From Rheinheimera sp. EpRS3 (lineage in GTDB: Bacteria; Pseudomonadota; Gammaproteobacteria; Enterobacterales; Alteromonadaceae): DNA of 64,000 nucleotides. Positions 1-8,121 of this stretch are shown piece after piece (the first letter of the stretch is position 1; each line of letters starts with the position of its first letter). The notes under the pieces were generated by a model. The model saw only the letters and a program-made list of their open reading frames with translations, made no database searches and was not told the origin of the DNA. The position numbers and the translations under genes were made by a program. The stretch lies in assembly GCF_001513785.1 (NCBI RefSeq), contig NZ_LNQS01000010.1, forward strand, positions 434,001 through 498,000, given 5' to 3'.

Positions 1-1
1 C

Positions 2-970
2 AATCTTATTGGCGTACTGTCGCTGCCATTTCATATTATTTTTGCCTGGAGTGGCGCAGTACTAACCATCGGCTTTTTACTGCTGGCGCCGTTTCAGTTT
101 GTGGTGTTTGACGGCAAACTGCTGCAAATACTGGAACCCGACTTTGATGTGGTCGCCCATGTTGAGCCTGCCGGTGTTGCCGCCCCGCTGTTACCCGCCG
201 AAACCTTGCTGGCCATGGCCGCTCAGCACTTGCCGGCAATGCAGGCTGAGATGCTGTTTTATCATGATGCCGGCGATGCCAACGGCACTGTTACCATCTA
301 CGGCGAGTTGCCATCACCAACACTTACACAAAGAGCGATAGTGGTACTAAATAGCAGTACCGGCGAGCTGGCTGGGATGCAAACCCCGGAGCAGTTCCGG
401 CCGGGCACGACCTTTCTGCGGGGGTTACAAAACCTGCATTACGGTGATTTTGCCGGCTATGCCTCCAAGTGGCTGTATTTTATCTTAGGCCTGGCAGGCG
501 CTTTGCTGTTTTACACCGGCAACTTACTCTGGCTGGAAGTACGGCGACGCAACAGCAGCGCGCAACCGGCAAAAATACGGCTGATGGCCTCACTTACGCT
601 TGGTGTGTGTTTGGGCGCAATGGCCGGTATTTCAGCGTTGTTTATCGCCGGTATATTGCTGACAGAACCCTGGCATAAAACGGTGTATTTCAGTGTGTTT
701 TTTGCAGCGTTAGGCTGGGCTTTTTTGCGCCAGCCGGCCAAAGCCGGTGCAGAGTTACTGTATTTAACGGCACTGCTAACCTTGCTAATGCCTTTTGCAG
801 CCTGGTACCACAGTGACCAGTTTTTCCTGGCAACTTTATTAGAGGGCAACGTCTTACGCTTTATGGTGGAAGGTACGGCGATCTTACTGGCGGTATTGTT
901 TTGGCTACTGGCGCGCGCGGCACAAAAGCGGGCAGATAAAACCGATAACAGTATCTGGGCAAAATCATAA
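2..970 (+). CDS. PepSY-associated transmembrane protein, 5' partial
   Basis: The reading frame is open from base 2, so the start lies outside the window; 322 residues are visible. The first ATG in frame (101) is internal, because the codons before it encode a hydrophobic segment with the LPFHIIFAWSG stretch typical of PepSY_TM proteins. A periplasmic stretch of about 110 residues follows, then four or five more membrane helices. Proteins of this family are inner-membrane proteins often found beside TonB-dependent siderophore receptors, and are thought to take part in reduction or handling of imported ferric chelates. The family call rests on the helix and loop pattern; the substrate cannot be told from the sequence. 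Confidence 0.75.
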   Translation, partial: NLIGVLSLPFHIIFAWSGAVLTIGFLLLAPFQFVVFDGKLLQILEPDFDVVAHVEPAGVAAPLLPAETLLAMAAQHLPAMQAEMLFYHDAGDANGTVTIYGELPSPTLTQRAIVVLNSSTGELAGMQTPEQFRPGTTFLRGLQNLHYGDFAGYASKWLYFILGLAGALLFYTGNLLWLEVRRRNSSAQPAKIRLMASLTLGVCLGAMAGISALFIAGILLTEPWHKTVYFSVFFAALGWAFLRQPAKAGAELLYLTALLTLLMPFAAWYHSDQFFLATLLEGNVLRFMVEGTAILLAVLFWLLARAAQKRADKTDNSIWAKS

Positions 971-1022
971 GCCATAGTTAAATACTGCAGCTAAGCGTAT
1001 GGCAGAGGTAAAGCGTATCAGC

Positions 1023-1490
1023 TTATATACTTTGTGCTGTTAACTGCAGCAAGTAAGCTTTAAGCTGCGCTACCCGCTGTGGCCGGTTAAACAGCTGATA
1101 CAGTTGCAGCCAATCTGCCGGCGGCATCCAGCAGATACCGTCTTGCCAGTGGCAACGCTGCGGATTAAATTGCCAGTTAGTAATTACATCAGCCTGTTTT
1201 ACCGCTATACCGGCCATCAGTTCAATATCGGGCCAGCCGTCACGGCAAAAACGGGCAAAATGCGCAGTTGCATAATCCGGATGCGCCGGTGTTACCTGCA
1301 ATGAAAACTGTGGCTGCAGCGCCTGACGTATCAGTGCAAAGTCACTTTGTGTGCAAACAATATCAATATCATTTGGTTCACTTTCCAGCCCCAATTGCCA
1401 CAACAGACAACTGCCGCCCACGCCAAACTGAAAAGGCTGCAGTACAGCGCAAAGTTGTTGTAATTGTGTCAATAAATGCGTGTTAATCAT
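1023..1490 (-). CDS. Nucleotidyltransferase-like protein
   Basis: The 155-aa protein has a GGS motif at residues 25-27 followed by DxD at 41-43. This is the pattern of the minimal nucleotidyltransferase fold (polymerase-beta superfamily, seen in aminoglycoside nucleotidyltransferases and MNT-type proteins). Such enzymes transfer an NMP group to a protein or small molecule; the target here is unknown. It is the downstream gene of a pair: its start overlaps the end of the gene at 1483-2022 by 8 nt, so translation is probably coupled. No HEPN-type partner is visible, so a toxin-antitoxin role is not supported. Confidence 0.6.
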   Translation of the reverse strand: MINTHLLTQLQQLCAVLQPFQFGVGGSCLLWQLGLESEPNDIDIVCTQSDFALIRQALQPQFSLQVTPAHPDYATAHFARFCRDGWPDIELMAGIAVKQADVITNWQFNPQRCHWQDGICWMPPADWLQLYQLFNRPQRVAQLKAYLLQLTAQSI

Positions 1491-2022
1491 CCAATGCCTT
1501 AATCAGCCGGGCCAGAAAAGCCAGTTTTTCGTTATTAAGCTGGCGATAGTCAAAGTAAGGGCATACTAACACCCGGTTATGTTTATCAACGGCAAATTCG
1601 TTATTCAGCCAGTTAAGCTGTGCCGGTAAGCCGGCCTCCAGCAGTGCTTTGGCGTGAGTACGGCCAGCAATAATATGTACAACTCCGTTTGCTGGCTGAA
1701 GATCAGGCGCACTAAAGACTAACGCCGTATTGCTACCGGCCTGCAATAAATATTGCTCACGATATTGCTGCCAGCTGCCGGCATGCTGCGTAAGGGCAAA
1801 TTGTTTGGTGTCCAGCGCAAATAACAGCTTGGCATACACATTAAACACCTTGCGCCAGCCATTGCCGCAGGCACGATTGATCAGCTCTATTTCGCCACTG
1901 TGCAGCGGCTGCATTGTCACTAAGTCAGCATACTCTGCCATCGGTGGCCGGCTAGCAATATATACGCGGATGCAAGCGATGGTATCACCAAAGCCTGCGG
2001 CTGATATCGGTAGGGTTTTCAT
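1483..2022 (-). CDS. Uncharacterised conserved protein, possibly DUF6942
   Basis: This 179-aa soluble protein has no signal peptide or membrane segment. I do not recognise a catalytic motif. The composition (conserved-looking GNGWRKVFNVYAK segment near residue 52, and HIIAGRTHAK near residue 116) fits an uncharacterised gammaproteobacterial family, perhaps DUF6942, but this is from memory and unsure. It overlaps the downstream nucleotidyltransferase-like gene by 8 nt and the two are likely co-transcribed. The HIIAG-K segment could form a nucleotide or nucleic-acid contact, but that is speculation. Confidence 0.6.
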   Translation of the reverse strand: MKTLPISAAGFGDTIACIRVYIASRPPMAEYADLVTMQPLHSGEIELINRACGNGWRKVFNVYAKLLFALDTKQFALTQHAGSWQQYREQYLLQAGSNTALVFSAPDLQPANGVVHIIAGRTHAKALLEAGLPAQLNWLNNEFAVDKHNRVLVCPYFDYRQLNNEKLAFLARLIKALDD

Positions 2023-2123
2023 AGCCTTGCTCAGCTTTTATTCAGGCAGCTACTTTAGCATAAGCTCTTGCCTGCAGTGTTATAGCAGGTTAATTTTAGT
2101 TATTACTTTGCCAGGGACTGCCT

Positions 2124-2987
2124 ATGTCATCTTTTTCTGTTGCTGCTGTTAACCGGCTGGACCATTGGTTAATGCAGGTTACCCCGCCCGCCGATACCAA
2201 CGGCTTTCGCCGCTTTTGCTGGGAATTCTGGTTTTTTGGTTTAAAGCAGGCGCGGGCCTGTTTATTTGTTGCCTTGTTTTTTGCCTCGGTGTTGCTGGTG
2301 CCACGCACCGGGTTCCTGGGCATACCACGCTATGATGTGTTGTTTATTCTGGCGCTGTTAATTCAGTACTGGATGGTGTGGAGCAAACTGGAAACGGTCG
2401 ATGAGCTAAAAGCCATTTGTTTGTTTCACCTGGTAGGCTTTGCGCTGGAGGTGTTTAAAACTTCGGGCGCTATTCAATCCTGGAGTTACCCCGATTTTGC
2501 TTACACTAAGGTATTTGGCGTGCCGCTGTTTGCCGGTTTTATGTATGCCGCCGTAGGTAGTTATATTATTCAAAGCTGGCGTTTAATGCAGCAAAGGGTG
2601 GCGCACCATCCGCCGTACTGGATGGCGGTGCTGGTGGCACTGCTGATATACGCCAACTTTTTTAGCCACCACTATATTGGTGATTACCGCTGGTATATTG
2701 CCGCCGCTACACTGGGGCTGTACGCCCGCACCGTGGTGTACTTTACGCCGCTGGACCGTGAGCGCAGTATGCCACTGTTACTGGGCTTTGTACTGGTGGG
2801 CTTTTTTATCTGGCTGGCGGAAAATATCAGCACCTTTATGGGGCTGTGGAGCTACCCTAACCAGTTAGGTGCCTGGTCGGTGGTGCATTTAGGCAAGTGG
2901 AGTTCCTGGTCATTGCTGGTGATTATGACCTTTACCATAGTGGCGCAATTAAAATACGTAAAACAACGCATTGATGTACCACGTTAG
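2124..2987 (+). CDS. DUF817 family integral membrane protein
   Basis: The 287-aa protein has about eight hydrophobic segments and matches the DUF817 (YoaT-like) pattern, including an early FWFFGLKQARAC segment and a KTSGAIQSWSYPD loop. Function is unknown for the family. An AGGGA Shine-Dalgarno lies 6 nt before the ATG, supporting this start. It is transcribed divergently from the two small genes upstream and convergently with dsbA, with a terminator-like hairpin between. It appears to be a single-gene unit. Confidence 0.8.
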   Translation: MSSFSVAAVNRLDHWLMQVTPPADTNGFRRFCWEFWFFGLKQARACLFVALFFASVLLVPRTGFLGIPRYDVLFILALLIQYWMVWSKLETVDELKAICLFHLVGFALEVFKTSGAIQSWSYPDFAYTKVFGVPLFAGFMYAAVGSYIIQSWRLMQQRVAHHPPYWMAVLVALLIYANFFSHHYIGDYRWYIAAATLGLYARTVVYFTPLDRERSMPLLLGFVLVGFFIWLAENISTFMGLWSYPNQLGAWSVVHLGKWSSWSLLVIMTFTIVAQLKYVKQRIDVPR

Positions 2988-2992
2988 GCGAA

Positions 2993-3026
2993 AAAAAGGG
3001 CCGCCACTGGCAGCCCCCTTTGTGAT
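2993..3026. terminator. Possible bidirectional terminator between the DUF817 gene and dsbA
   Basis: An A-run followed by AAAGGGC, an 11-nt spacer and GCCCCCTTT forms an imperfect hairpin in the gap between convergent genes. The flanking A and T runs would suit termination in both directions. The stem is imperfect, so the call is tentative. Confidence 0.4.
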
Positions 3027-3034
3027 AACAATAA

Positions 3035-3670
3035 TTACGCGTCTTTTTGCAGCAGGAAATTAATCAGTTCCTGCATTTCTTTTTCATAATTACGTGAGTC
3101 CAGCGCGGCATTATTAATTTTGTATTTACCGTTTACTACCAGCATAGGTACACCGGTTAAAATACGCTTTGCAGATAACTCATCCTGATCTTTTTTCATC
3201 TGATTAGCCGCGCCACGTACTGAAAAGCTTTTCATCGCCTTATCGTAAGTATCGGCGTCAACATCATGAATTAACACCAGGCTGCGGATCTCGTTTTCAT
3301 TGGAAAAGGGGGCGCGGTTGCGGTGAATTTGATTAAAAATAGCACTGGCTACCTGATCGCCTTTACCCTGGCTTTTTGCTACCAGATAAGCACGGACCAG
3401 CGCATTTTGCAGCTCGGGTGAAGCAGCACGGATAAAATCAACGTGCACTTTTTTAAATTCGGTACCCTCTGGCAGCTTTTTAGCAATGCTTTGCGCTACC
3501 GGTTCAAACGCATTACAGCCACCGCAGTAAAACGAAAAATACTCTTTTACTTCCGGCTTGGCGGTTTTTTGCTCAGAGATAACCTCATAGTGCTTGCCCT
3601 GTTCAAACTTGGCCTGAGCAGCAAAAGGCAGTAACAGTGTTAACGCGATTACAGATAACAGCTTTTTCAT
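3035..3670 (-). CDS. dsbA: Thiol:disulfide interchange protein DsbA
   Basis: This 211-aa periplasmic oxidoreductase introduces disulfide bonds into exported proteins and is normally re-oxidised by DsbB. A signal peptide occupies about residues 1-20 (ending AAQA). The thioredoxin-fold active site follows in FSFYCGGC, and the cis-proline loop is in TGVPMLVVNG. The active-site dipeptide is Gly-Gly (CGGC) rather than the Pro-His of E. coli; the dipeptide tunes redox potential, so this copy may differ in oxidising power. It follows srkA on the same strand, as in E. coli where the two form an operon. Length is normal. Confidence 0.92.
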   Translation of the reverse strand: MKKLLSVIALTLLLPFAAQAKFEQGKHYEVISEQKTAKPEVKEYFSFYCGGCNAFEPVAQSIAKKLPEGTEFKKVHVDFIRAASPELQNALVRAYLVAKSQGKGDQVASAIFNQIHRNRAPFSNENEIRSLVLIHDVDADTYDKAMKSFSVRGAANQMKKDQDELSAKRILTGVPMLVVNGKYKINNAALDSRNYEKEMQELINFLLQKDA

Positions 3671-3720
3671 TTTAGATTATGTCCTTAATTAGACCGGTTG
3701 AAGCACAGCTTAACAAAAAC

Positions 3721-4716
3721 TCAGTAGTCTGGCACTAGCGAAAGAGGTGCTTGTTGCAACAGATAAAGTTGTTCTTTTAATGCCAGGCATTGTTGTTCCC
3801 AGTATTTGTCTGTGGCAAACCACGGAAAGTTCATCGGGAACGCCGGGTCTTGCCAGCGCCTCGCCAGCCAGGCCATATAATGCACCATGCGCATGGCGCG
3901 CAGCGGTTCAATTAACTTCAGCTCTGCGGGGTCAAATTCGCAGTACTGCTCATATTCTTCCAGCATCAGCTCCAGCGTATCGCGCTGCTGCAGGCGGTCA
4001 CCCGACAACATCATCCAGATATCCTGAATTGCCGGGCCTCTGCGGCAGTCGTCCAGATCAACAAAAAACGGGCCCTGGTCGACATAAAACAAATTACCGG
4101 CATGGCAATCGCCATGCAGCCGTATCAAGGTACCGGGCTTGTATTGCTTAACACAGAGTGCAATAACCTGATCCAGTGCAGTGTCAAATGCCGGGCGCAG
4201 GTAAGACGGTATAAACGGCAATGTGCTTAACACCTCCCGGCTTTGCAGCAGGTGGCTTTCAACACTAAATGCCGGGCGCTGGCTAAAAGATTTTACTTTG
4301 CCCACCTGATGCAAACGGCCAAGAAAACGCCCCAGCATGGCCAGTTGTTCGTCGTTATCAATTTCCAGCGTGCGGCCACCGCGGCTTGGAAACAGCGCAA
4401 AGTAGTAGCCACCATACTGTAACAACGACTGGCCGTTTACTTTTACCGGTGCAACCACCGGAATCTCAGCTGCGGCCAGCTCAAAGGCAAAATCATGCTC
4501 TTCCTGCAGTTGCTCTGCACTCCAGCGTTGTGGCCGGTAAAATTTTACGACAAATTTTTCCGGCTTTAATGCCTCGCCGCGGTAAGCGCTGAATTGATAC
4601 ACTCGGTTTTCATAGCTGTTTAGTGCCGACAAACCAGAGCTGACATCCAGCCCCAACTGCTGCAAGGCATCAATAATCAGATCTGGCTGTAGGGTAGAAA
4701 AATCAAAGGCCGTCAT
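3721..4716 (-). CDS. srkA: Stress response kinase A (SrkA/YihE/RdoA)
   Basis: This 331-aa protein belongs to the aminoglycoside-phosphotransferase-like serine/threonine kinases. The start contains SYENRVYQF (about residues 34-42), the catalytic loop HGDCHAGN is at 201-208, and the metal-binding VDLDD is near 219-223. In E. coli SrkA counters programmed death under stress and maintains envelope function under Cpx control. It sits 8 nt after ccoG and 50 nt before dsbA, so the three genes probably form one transcript. The srkA-dsbA pairing is conserved in enterobacteria and supports the assignment. Confidence 0.92.
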   Translation of the reverse strand: MTAFDFSTLQPDLIIDALQQLGLDVSSGLSALNSYENRVYQFSAYRGEALKPEKFVVKFYRPQRWSAEQLQEEHDFAFELAAAEIPVVAPVKVNGQSLLQYGGYYFALFPSRGGRTLEIDNDEQLAMLGRFLGRLHQVGKVKSFSQRPAFSVESHLLQSREVLSTLPFIPSYLRPAFDTALDQVIALCVKQYKPGTLIRLHGDCHAGNLFYVDQGPFFVDLDDCRRGPAIQDIWMMLSGDRLQQRDTLELMLEEYEQYCEFDPAELKLIEPLRAMRMVHYMAWLARRWQDPAFPMNFPWFATDKYWEQQCLALKEQLYLLQQAPLSLVPDY

Positions 4717-4724
4717 AAGGCTCC

Positions 4725-6152
4725 TTAGCGGCCAACAAAAAAGGTAGTGGACTGAGCCAGTTTAACATCCGGGTTATCAGCTTGCTGCACTGTAAAACGG
4801 ATATCCAGGCTGCGCTGCTCTGTGCTGTATGGATCCAACGCCAGGCTTACCGGCACGCTGCGGGTTTCACCGGCACTGATACTTACCCGTTGCGGGCCAA
4901 TCCAGTTAAAGTTTTCGCTACCGGCAACACTAAGGTCAAACTCCACTGCATGCTGCGACTTATTTGAAATACTCAGCGTATAAGTATTTTCGATCAGGCC
5001 TTCGTTTGTTTCGCGGTACAACTCGCCACGGTCGCGGATAATGTTCATTTCCAGCGGTACCCGGCTGTATAGTGTCCAGGCAAAGGCCACACAAACGGCC
5101 ACCAGCACCAGCATATAGCCCAATAGTTTAGGCCGCAGTACCTTGGTGGGTTTGCCATTCAGGCTGTGCTCGGTTGTGTAGCTGATAAGCCCGGGCGGGT
5201 AGCCCATTTTGCTCATGGTGTCATCGCAGGCATCAATACAGGCACCGCAGTTAATACACTCGTACTGCAGGCCGTTGCGTATATCTATGCCGGTTGGGCA
5301 AACCTGTACGCACAGATTACAGTCGATACAGTCACCCAGGCCTTTTTCTTTGTAGTCTTTATCTTTACGGCTGCGAGGGCCACGGTTTTCGCCGCGCTTT
5401 TCATCATAAGTAACGGTAAAAGTGTCTTTATCAAACATCGCCGATTGAAACCGGGCATAAGGGCAAATGTGGGTACACATAATTTCACGCATCCAGCCGG
5501 CATTACCGTATGTACACAGCGTAAAAAACAGCACGGAAACTACCGCCCAAAAGCTGGCTTCAAAGGTAAAAAACTGAATAAATAGCGGCCCGACAGGGGT
5601 AAAGTAACCAACAAAGATCAGTGCTGTCAGTAAGGCAAATGCCAGCCAGCAAAAGTGCGTAGCTGCTTTTTTGAAAAACTTGCTGGCAGACCAGGCATCG
5701 TTATCCAGCTTAATCCGTTGATTACGGGTGCCCTGGATTTTTTCTTCAAACCAGATAAAAATAAAGGTCCATACCGATTGCGGGCATAAATAGCCGCACC
5801 ACACCCGGCCATAAAAAGCAGTAACAAAAAATAATGCATAGGCGGCAATAATAAAAATCCACGCCAGAATGGTGAAATCCTGCGGCCACAGAGTCAGGGC
5901 AAAAATATTGAATTTCTGTTCAGTAATATCCAGCAATATGGCCTGATGGCCGTCATACTGCAGCCAGGGCAACAGCATAAACAGCCCCATAAACACAAAT
6001 CCCATATAGCGCCGTATAGCCTGATGCAGGCCTTTTACTGCCCGCACATAAATACGGTCTCGCGGGTTGTAATGCCCACTATGGCTGCTATCCGGTTTAT
6101 GTACTTCAACGTGTACCGGAATATTTTTGATGTCTATTTTTTGCTGATCCAA
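4725..6152 (-). CDS. ccoG: Cytochrome c oxidase accessory protein CcoG (RdxA/FixG)
   Basis: The 475-aa inner-membrane ferredoxin-like protein has a cytoplasmic N-terminus, about five membrane helices, and two 4Fe-4S motifs (CIDCNLCVQVCP and CINCGACIDACD, about residues 275-310). The C-terminal domain is Ig-like and periplasmic. CcoG supports assembly of cbb3-type cytochrome oxidase, probably by reducing Cu(II) for insertion. The ccoNOPQ genes are not in the window. It is the first gene of the ccoG-srkA-dsbA unit. A weak FNR-like site lies about 65 nt upstream of its start. Confidence 0.93.
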   Translation of the reverse strand: MDQQKIDIKNIPVHVEVHKPDSSHSGHYNPRDRIYVRAVKGLHQAIRRYMGFVFMGLFMLLPWLQYDGHQAILLDITEQKFNIFALTLWPQDFTILAWIFIIAAYALFFVTAFYGRVWCGYLCPQSVWTFIFIWFEEKIQGTRNQRIKLDNDAWSASKFFKKAATHFCWLAFALLTALIFVGYFTPVGPLFIQFFTFEASFWAVVSVLFFTLCTYGNAGWMREIMCTHICPYARFQSAMFDKDTFTVTYDEKRGENRGPRSRKDKDYKEKGLGDCIDCNLCVQVCPTGIDIRNGLQYECINCGACIDACDDTMSKMGYPPGLISYTTEHSLNGKPTKVLRPKLLGYMLVLVAVCVAFAWTLYSRVPLEMNIIRDRGELYRETNEGLIENTYTLSISNKSQHAVEFDLSVAGSENFNWIGPQRVSISAGETRSVPVSLALDPYSTEQRSLDIRFTVQQADNPDVKLAQSTTFFVGR

Positions 6153-6215
6153 GGAAAACCCCGTTACTGCATATTGCGCCAGCTGCCAAGTATAACAGTT
6201 TGCCAGACTGAATTT

Positions 6216-6229
6216 TTGACATGAAACAA
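6216..6229 (-). promoter_or_regulatory. Weak FNR-like site upstream of ccoG
   Basis: TTGACATGAAACAA resembles the FNR consensus TTGAT-N4-ATCAA but differs in both half-sites. FNR/Anr control of cbb3 accessory genes is common, which is why it is noted. The match alone is not strong. Confidence 0.25.
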
Positions 6230-6288
6230 AGCAATATCTATGCCTGTAGCATTTTTGCTGTGCCTGGCCCGATCTAGCGCAGAAAAAC

Positions 6289-6327
6289 GTAAACCAAGTT
6301 TACACCTGACACTTAAAGTGTAAACTT
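6289..6327. promoter_or_regulatory. Nested palindromic operator-like sequence
   Basis: AAGTTTACAC at 6296-6305 and GTGTAAACTT at 6318-6327 form a perfect 10-bp inverted repeat with a 12-bp centre. Inside it lies a second palindrome, ACACTTAAAGTGT (6309-6321), and overlapping its left arm is GTAAAC-caa-GTTTAC (6289-6303). There is no T-run, so this is an operator-like element and not a terminator. It sits 90-130 bp upstream of the gene at 6419 and about 140 bp upstream of ccoG on the other side. The regulator is unknown. Confidence 0.55.
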
Positions 6328-6418
6328 AATATGCAGCTTGCAGATATTAACTGCCGCCCCGTGCGCAGCGCAGCGCTATCCGTTACAATGCCGTCATTGC
6401 TTACCGGAGTAGAAGCTG

Positions 6419-6781
6419 ATGAAGAAGTTGTTTTGGCTGGTTGTTGTTATTCTGCTGGTGATTACTTTTTCTGACCATAACCTGATCCGCCCTTATAAAG
6501 AGCAGTTATTTGCTTTGATAATGGACAAGGCCGCTATAGCCGGCGACAGTAAAGAAGCCGCACTGCGCACTACACGCAAGCAATTGCTGGCATTATCTGA
6601 GCAATGGGGCGAAGGCCAGCGTACACAGCTGGATAAAGCCAGCAGCAGCATTGATAACCTGCTGCAATTTCAGCGGAATTACTGCAAAAATGGTGATTTT
6701 AACCCGTTTTTATATGGTGATCCGTTAAAGCAAAGCTGTGCAGTGATTGAAAATCAGTTGCACAACCTGACCAAACCCTAA
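6419..6781 (+). CDS. Hypothetical protein with N-terminal membrane anchor
   Basis: This 120-aa protein begins MKKLFWLVVVILLVITF, which is either a signal anchor or an uncleaved signal. The rest is hydrophilic, probably helical, with two cysteines (in NYCKNGDF and KQSCAVIE) that could form a periplasmic disulfide. I recognise no family. The start follows a CCGGAG-like ribosome binding site. The DUF3010 gene starts 15 nt after it, so they are likely co-transcribed. A striking palindrome lies upstream. Confidence 0.65.
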   Translation: MKKLFWLVVVILLVITFSDHNLIRPYKEQLFALIMDKAAIAGDSKEAALRTTRKQLLALSEQWGEGQRTQLDKASSSIDNLLQFQRNYCKNGDFNPFLYGDPLKQSCAVIENQLHNLTKP

Positions 6782-6795
6782 GCAGAGGATTGCCA

Positions 6796-7218
6796 ATGCG
6801 CACCTGTGGTATCGAAATTAAAGGCAGCGAAGCCATTATTTGCCTTATGACCCTGAAAAATGGCCTGTTCGACTTACCGGATTGCCGGCAAAACCGCTTT
6901 GCACTGAGTAAAGACCAGGATCAGGAGCAAATGCGCCATTTTCAATTTACTTTCGCTAAGTTTATTGAGGATTACCAGATAACCCAACTAGTTATTAAAG
7001 AGCGGCCTCAAAAAGGCAAGTTCGCCGGTGGCGCGGTAGGTTTTAAAATTGAAGCAGCATTGCAACTGATTGCCGGTTGTAACTGTCATTTAATCAGTGC
7101 CAGCGAACTGAAAGAGAAGCTAAAACGCCACCCGATACCGGTTGATTTTAAAGCTACAGGCTTAAAGGTATTTCAGGAAACCGCTTTTCTTACCGCTTAC
7201 GCTTTTTTAGCTAAATAA
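6796..7218 (+). CDS. DUF3010 family protein
   Basis: This 140-aa soluble protein matches DUF3010: it opens with RTCGIEIKGSEAIICL and has the KERPQKGKFAGGAVGFKIE segment. The family is found in marine and aquatic gammaproteobacteria and its function is not known. An upstream TTG in frame (6790) is possible, but AGAGGA six nt before the ATG at 6796 favours the ATG. The RNase H-like pattern of the N-terminus (GIEIKG) hints at a nuclease-like fold; that is inference only. Confidence 0.8.
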   Translation: MRTCGIEIKGSEAIICLMTLKNGLFDLPDCRQNRFALSKDQDQEQMRHFQFTFAKFIEDYQITQLVIKERPQKGKFAGGAVGFKIEAALQLIAGCNCHLISASELKEKLKRHPIPVDFKATGLKVFQETAFLTAYAFLAK

Positions 7219-7222
7219 AAAG

Positions 7223-7256
7223 CGCTTATATAAGCGGGTACCACTATAGTACCCGC
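7223..7256. terminator. Tandem hairpins between DUF3010 gene and cyclophilin gene
   Basis: CGCTTATATAAGCG (7223-7236) is a palindrome, and GCGGGTAC-cactata-GTACCCGC (7234-7256) is a perfect 8-bp stem. They lie between convergent genes where a terminator is expected, but neither has a clear T-run. Confidence 0.4.
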
Positions 7257-7266
7257 CACCTGCCAA

Positions 7267-8046
7267 CTAGCGCAGCCGTCTTCTGGCTACCAGCAGCATA
7301 CCCGCCAGTAAACTTAACCAACCAAAACTGCCCGAGCTACCGCCATCATCGTTATCACCACCACCACCGCCAGCAGCGGTATTAGCAACCGGGTTAAGGC
7401 CTGCAGCAGTATTTGCGCGGGCATCCACCACTACGATGCTTTCAATAGTGACTAAATTAGACGCCACCAGTGGTTTATTATCGTCTCTGTCGCTGCTGCT
7501 GTAGTTACGCAGTGGCAAATCGGTAATACCCGGAAACGAAAAGCGCTGCAGGCCGGCAATGGCATCTACTACTTCCATATCCTGTGACGTGATTTGGCCA
7601 AACACGGTAAAACCGCTATTTTGGGTATCTAACTGAGGCGAACCACCACTGTTATTGGCTAAATTAACAAACCATTGGTTGGTAGCACTGTTAGGGTTAC
7701 CAGGCTGCTTGGCCATAGCTACTGTAGCCCGCACATTTGACCATTTCGGTTCATTCACAATGGGTGAAAAAGTGGCAACGGCCTTTAACGGCAATTGCTG
7801 ATCGAAGGTAAAGCCGCCTCCCTGAATAACGAAACCAGGTGCTGAACGATGAAACACCGTGCCGTTATAGCGCCCGGCATTAACGTAGCTAAGAAAGTTC
7901 TGCACAGTTACCGGCGTAGTTTGGTCAAATAAATTAATTTCAAATTTGCCCACATTAGTGGTTACTTCAACAATAGTGGCGTAACTGGCCGTACTGCAAA
8001 GCAGCGCTAAAGCAGCACCTGCGGTTTTAATTAGCTTGCGTTTCAT
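7267..8046 (-). CDS. Secreted cyclophilin-type peptidyl-prolyl isomerase with GlyGly-CTERM-like tail
   Basis: The 259-aa protein has a signal peptide (about residues 1-23), a cyclophilin domain (about 25-205) with recognisable VFHR, GFVIQGG and NSGFTVFGQI segments, and then a linker rich in Ala, Asn and Gly. The tail has GGGGGDNDDGG followed by SSGSFGWLSLL, a short hydrophobic helix and an arginine cluster (RRRLR). That is the pattern of GlyGly-CTERM sorting signals processed by rhombosortase, which export proteins to the cell surface through type II secretion. The isomerase should therefore act outside the inner membrane, probably at the surface. A GGAG lies about 9 nt upstream of the ATG. 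Confidence 0.85.
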   Translation of the reverse strand: MKRKLIKTAGAALALLCSTASYATIVEVTTNVGKFEINLFDQTTPVTVQNFLSYVNAGRYNGTVFHRSAPGFVIQGGGFTFDQQLPLKAVATFSPIVNEPKWSNVRATVAMAKQPGNPNSATNQWFVNLANNSGGSPQLDTQNSGFTVFGQITSQDMEVVDAIAGLQRFSFPGITDLPLRNYSSSDRDDNKPLVASNLVTIESIVVVDARANTAAGLNPVANTAAGGGGGDNDDGGSSGSFGWLSLLAGMLLVARRRLR

Positions 8047-8121
8047 TACTGAATTCTCCGTTTTAATTGCGTTGCAGCTTAAGGCAGTTAAAGTGGCAAA
8101 ATCCAGCGGGATAACAATTAA

